Shown: positions 61,853 through 64,000 of the stretch, one piece after another
Numbering within the stretch: position 1 is the stretch's first letter
Layout of the letters: every line of letters starts with the position of its first letter
DNA from: an uncultured bacterium
GTDB lineage: Bacteria; Planctomycetota; GCA-002687715
Assembly: GCA_902826835.1 (NCBI GenBank)
Contig: CADEGH010000025.1
Location: forward strand, 20,481 to 84,480
Direction: 5' to 3'
Length of the DNA: 64,000 bases
Program-made: the position numbers and the translations under genes
Notes under the pieces: model-generated
The model's database searches: none
Told to the model about the DNA's origin: nothing
Seen by the model: the letters and a program-made list of their open reading frames with translations, nothing else

Positions 61853-63103
61853 ATGAGCCTTCCCGCGAATCTGAACACCACCCAACTGGCGGATGACGCC
61901 AAGCTCTTCGTGCGGCGAACCTTGACCGGTGACTTTCAGAAGGAGAAGGCGACGTTCGCCGAGCGCCAGTTCTTGGCGGGGGCGCGTCGACCCACCGTCG
62001 ACCCTTTGGCCCAAGATTTTGTGTCCTGGCGACGGGCGATCCTGTGGGTGACCGCCGCGGCGATGGCGGTGCACGCCATCCTTGGTTTGATCAACCTGAT
62101 CGAGGTTTTGGGTACGGACATGGGCGGAGGCCTCTTGGACGGGCCGCAGGCGATCGTTCAGGCGCGGGCGCAGAGCATCATCAAATGGGTGATGACGATT
62201 CTCTACTTGCGGGTGCCCCTCGCTTGTTATCTGTTCGCGCGCGCCGCCATGAACTGGACCGAGCTCAAGGCTTCCCGGCGCACGGCTCGTATCGCATGGA
62301 TGGTGCTGACGATCGCGCCCATCCTGCTTTCGCTCATCCCCTTCTCAGCGTTTTCGAAGGCACCGGGCCTCCCCGGCGAGATGGCCGATGCGGCGGGACG
62401 CATGACCGGCCTGATGGTGGGGCTGATTTTGGTGCCCCAGGTCGCACCGATTGTCTTGGGTCTGATGAACGGGGTCATTCGCTCCTCGCTCGTCCTCAAG
62501 ACTTTGATTCCGCTCTCCGGGGCGCCGGGGTGGGGTGTCGTGTTTGCTGCGCCCGTCTACATCATCGTGCTCGTGACCGTGATGGTCGTGGTGAATCAGA
62601 TCTCCGGCACGTTGCTGCTCCCGCTTGGTCTGGCCGGGTTGATCGGGGGGCCGCTTTTGTACTTGAAGGCGGCGGACCGGCTGATCACACCTTGCTCGGC
62701 GGCGGATGTCACGAATCGGGTTTCCGAAGTTCGCAGACGCGCCGCGCTTTCCACTCTTGCCGGCCTGGTCCTCTTTTTCATCTGCGCGCTCGAGAATCTG
62801 AACCTCGAACTGCTTCGACTCTTCGACCTCGGGACGGCGCTCCTTGCATCGAGCTTGGCATTCACCGTGGTTGGCGCGGACTTCCTCTTGGCCCTGATCT
62901 TCAAGACGTACACGCAATCCAAGGCGTTTCACGGGACCGAGATGGCGAAAGAACTGGATGGGCAGTTCCGGGAGTTGGGGGCGGTCGGGCTCTTGAAGCT
63001 GCACACGGAAGCGCCGACGACCTTCGTGAGGCGGCCGGATCTGACGGGGCCGCCGTCATCCACACCGGCGAATCAGAGCGAGACGCCGCTACCGCCCAAG
63101 TAG
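61853..63103 (+). CDS. Polytopic membrane protein of unknown function
   Basis: 416 residues. Start at 61853 (MSLPANLNTTQ). After about 60 soluble residues, eight or so hydrophobic segments are visible: around 66-90, 118-138, 153-175, 185-205 (MVGLILVPQVAPIVLGLM), 225-248 (APVYIIVLVTVMVVV), 254-272, 300-320 and 330-350. A charged tail of about 60 residues, Pro-rich at the end, follows. No transporter signature identified. Divergent from the exported beta-protein gene. Confidence 0.7.
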   Translation: MSLPANLNTTQLADDAKLFVRRTLTGDFQKEKATFAERQFLAGARRPTVDPLAQDFVSWRRAILWVTAAAMAVHAILGLINLIEVLGTDMGGGLLDGPQAIVQARAQSIIKWVMTILYLRVPLACYLFARAAMNWTELKASRRTARIAWMVLTIAPILLSLIPFSAFSKAPGLPGEMADAAGRMTGLMVGLILVPQVAPIVLGLMNGVIRSSLVLKTLIPLSGAPGWGVVFAAPVYIIVLVTVMVVVNQISGTLLLPLGLAGLIGGPLLYLKAADRLITPCSAADVTNRVSEVRRRAALSTLAGLVLFFICALENLNLELLRLFDLGTALLASSLAFTVVGADFLLALIFKTYTQSKAFHGTEMAKELDGQFRELGAVGLLKLHTEAPTTFVRRPDLTGPPSSTPANQSETPLPPK

Positions 63104-63174
63104 TCGTCGTCGCGGGCCGATCCATCGATCGGCCGAACCGGTCACGCCGCGGAACTCGCGGCCTTGCGGGTCAT

Positions 63175-63570
63175 TCAGCTCTGGCCGCGCTTCTTGCCGA
63201 AGATGAGGTGGTCGAGCGAAAACTCACCGGCCCCGGTGAAGACGAGGGTGGAATAGGCGGCGAGGTAGAGCAGCGCGAGTTCCTTCTTCGCGATTGGGTC
63301 GGTCTGGTGGATGACAAAGAACGCAACCCCCATGGTGAATGCGAGGCCCAGGGCGGCGAGGCGGGTGCCGAGTCCGAGTACCAGGGCGGCGGCGGCTGCG
63401 ACTTCGGCGGCGACCGCGCACCAAAAGCTGACCGTGTGCCCGAGTCCGATTGGATCGGGAAAGGTGGCTGCCATGGTCTCTCGACCCAAGAACTTGTCCC
63501 AGCCGTGCACGTAGAGCATGGCTCCGCCGAATGCGACACGCAGAATGAGCAGTCCGAAGGAACGTGACAT
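63175..63570 (-). CDS. DoxX-family membrane protein
   Basis: 131 residues with four transmembrane helices: LLILRVAFGGAMLYVHGW (with the DoxX GWDKF loop), SFWCAVAAEVAAAAALVLG, LGLAFTMGVAFFVIH and LALLYLAAYSTLVFTG. The ending SLDHLIFGKK is typical of DoxX proteins. Members are linked to sulfur or quinone-associated redox chemistry in some organisms; the role here is open. Complete; starts at ATG 63570. Confidence 0.88.
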   Translation of the reverse strand: MSRSFGLLILRVAFGGAMLYVHGWDKFLGRETMAATFPDPIGLGHTVSFWCAVAAEVAAAAALVLGLGTRLAALGLAFTMGVAFFVIHQTDPIAKKELALLYLAAYSTLVFTGAGEFSLDHLIFGKKRGQS

Positions 63571-63673
63571 GATTCATCTCCCGGGGCGGCGTGGCCAGGA
63601 GAGGTTGCGCTCCGGCAGGGTGCCCCGAAGCTCTGGTTTAGCTTGAGGGACGCTCCAAAGGAACCCGTAGCGT

Positions 63674-63696
63674 GCGTTCCCATGGGGGGTGGCACG
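63674..63696 (+). repeat. Repeat copy A1
   Basis: 23 bases opening GCGTTCCCATGG and ending GTGGCACG. Matches the last 23 bases of the window (63978-64000) with two mismatches, and 63718-63740 with five. Confidence 0.6.
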
Positions 63697-63717
63697 CATG
63701 GCGGGAGGGCGTGGTGT

Positions 63718-63740
63718 GCGTCGACATGGGGGGTGGTTCG
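63718..63740 (+). repeat. Repeat copy A2 (diverged)
   Basis: Same frame as A1: GCGT, three altered bases, then CATGGGGGGTGG, and TTCG instead of CACG at the end. Confidence 0.45.
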
Positions 63741-63773
63741 AATGTTGTGAAGTGGGCGGGGGGACGGGGACGG

Positions 63774-63798
63774 TGGGAACGCGGATCACCAGATCCGC
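63774..63798 (-). repeat. Palindromic repeat copy B1
   Basis: The reverse complement of these 25 bases is identical to 63962-63986. The core GCGGATCACCAGATCCGC is itself a hairpin with seven-base arms and a four-base loop. Confidence 0.7.
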
Positions 63799-63961
63799 AC
63801 GCTGCCGATGAAGGGCGAGGCGAGAGTTAGGAACGGAAGTTCCGATGCGAGCCAATGGGGGGCTCTTCTCATTCTGGAGATGAGTCGGAAGGGGAGGTGT
63901 CGTCACCAGGCCGTCGGTGGCGCTTCGTGATGGTCACCTGGGCTGCGGCATCTTGTCGCAG

Positions 63962-64000
63962 GCGGATCTGGTGATCCGCGTTCCCATGGACGGTGGCACG
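63962..64000 (+). repeat. Palindromic repeat B2 fused to repeat A3
   Basis: 63962-63986 is the inverted twin of B1 with core GCGGATCTGGTGATCCGC. It runs directly into GCGTTCCCATGG and GTGGCACG at the window edge, the third A copy. Confidence 0.7.

Larger units (their letters stand above)
63571..64000. other. Non-coding right edge with diverged repeats
   Basis: 430 bases with no gene. Contains the repeat set listed separately (63674-63696, 63718-63740, 63774-63798, 63962-64000). The composition is G-rich on the plus strand, and the array probably continues outside the window. Confidence 0.6.

Noticed and set aside
63571..64000. Right-edge repeats as a CRISPR array
   Set aside because: Copies are irregularly spaced, differ in orientation, and include internal hairpins and mismatches.

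Overview
The window most likely comes from a free-living member of the Planctomycetota. This rests on the combination seen here: consistently high GC, three ECF sigma-factor operons (one leading straight into a Ser/Thr kinase-TPR protein), very large exported beta-rich proteins (IPT/TIG, FG-GAP, fibronectin III, purple-acid-phosphatase types), and a di-heme DUF1111-type oxidoreductase with a dockerin-like tail. No rRNA, tRNA or CRISPR array is visible. The exact lineage cannot be fixed from this sequence alone.

Layout. 1-4186: two exported proteins (sialidase-like propeller; CARDB/jelly-roll protein) separated by a clear intrinsic terminator. 4224-7746: three-gene ABC-2 exporter operon with ATGA overlaps. 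7906-9138: COG0523/CobW metallochaperone GTPase. 9323-11959: exported protein with eight IPT/TIG repeats. 12256-14226: intact IS1634-type insertion sequence whose inverted ends are visible. 14248-16344: exported gingipain-fold protein. 16562-17863: ThuA-like exported protein interrupted by an in-frame UGA that is followed by a SECIS-like hairpin. 17878-20017: ECF sigma operon with a membrane TPR-like protein and an exported coiled-coil protein. 20249-22933: small Cys-rich protein, DUF3052 protein, nidogen-like exported protein. 23492-24364: remnant of a type III-B CRISPR gene (Cmr6) abutting a truncated IS3-type orfA. 24512-25879: ferredoxin and a membrane protein with a CXXC-less thioredoxin domain. 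26289-31657: Cas4/RecB-like nuclease, M28 peptidase with PDZ, Ppx/GppA, dienelactone hydrolase. 31654-36402: membrane protein and two different metallophosphoesterases. 36419-40118: ECF sigma factor and Ser/Thr kinase, the kinase broken by an in-frame amber codon. 40245-40878: HEPN-MNT toxin-antitoxin pair. 40924-45900: polyphosphate kinase 1, M14 amidase-like lipoprotein, carboxypeptidase-regulatory-like repeat protein. 46166-49029: GNAT-like protein of unknown role and a divergent FolD. 49088-51977: third ECF sigma operon. 52719-57244: M1 aminopeptidase, HEAT lipoprotein, RsmC-like methyltransferase, TPR protein. 57290-61585: di-heme oxidoreductase-dockerin, FG-GAP protein and an exported beta protein, probably one operon. 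61853-63570: polytopic membrane protein and DoxX. 63571-64000: non-coding DNA with diverged repeats running off the window edge.

Themes. Housekeeping and stress functions (PPK1 and Ppx/GppA for polyphosphate, FolD, COG0523, a 16S/23S-type methyltransferase) are interleaved with a heavy load of cell-surface proteins. At least seven of these share a C-terminal beta-rich module that may be a lineage-specific sorting or adhesion domain. Regulation appears to run through ECF sigma factors translationally coupled to membrane or exported partners; two operons use an identical TTGA start/stop overlap. The most unusual observations are the UGA-containing ThuA-like gene with a SECIS-like hairpin, the shared C-terminal module, the decayed Cmr6/IS3 junction, the amber codon in the kinase, and a FolD lacking its catalytic lysine.
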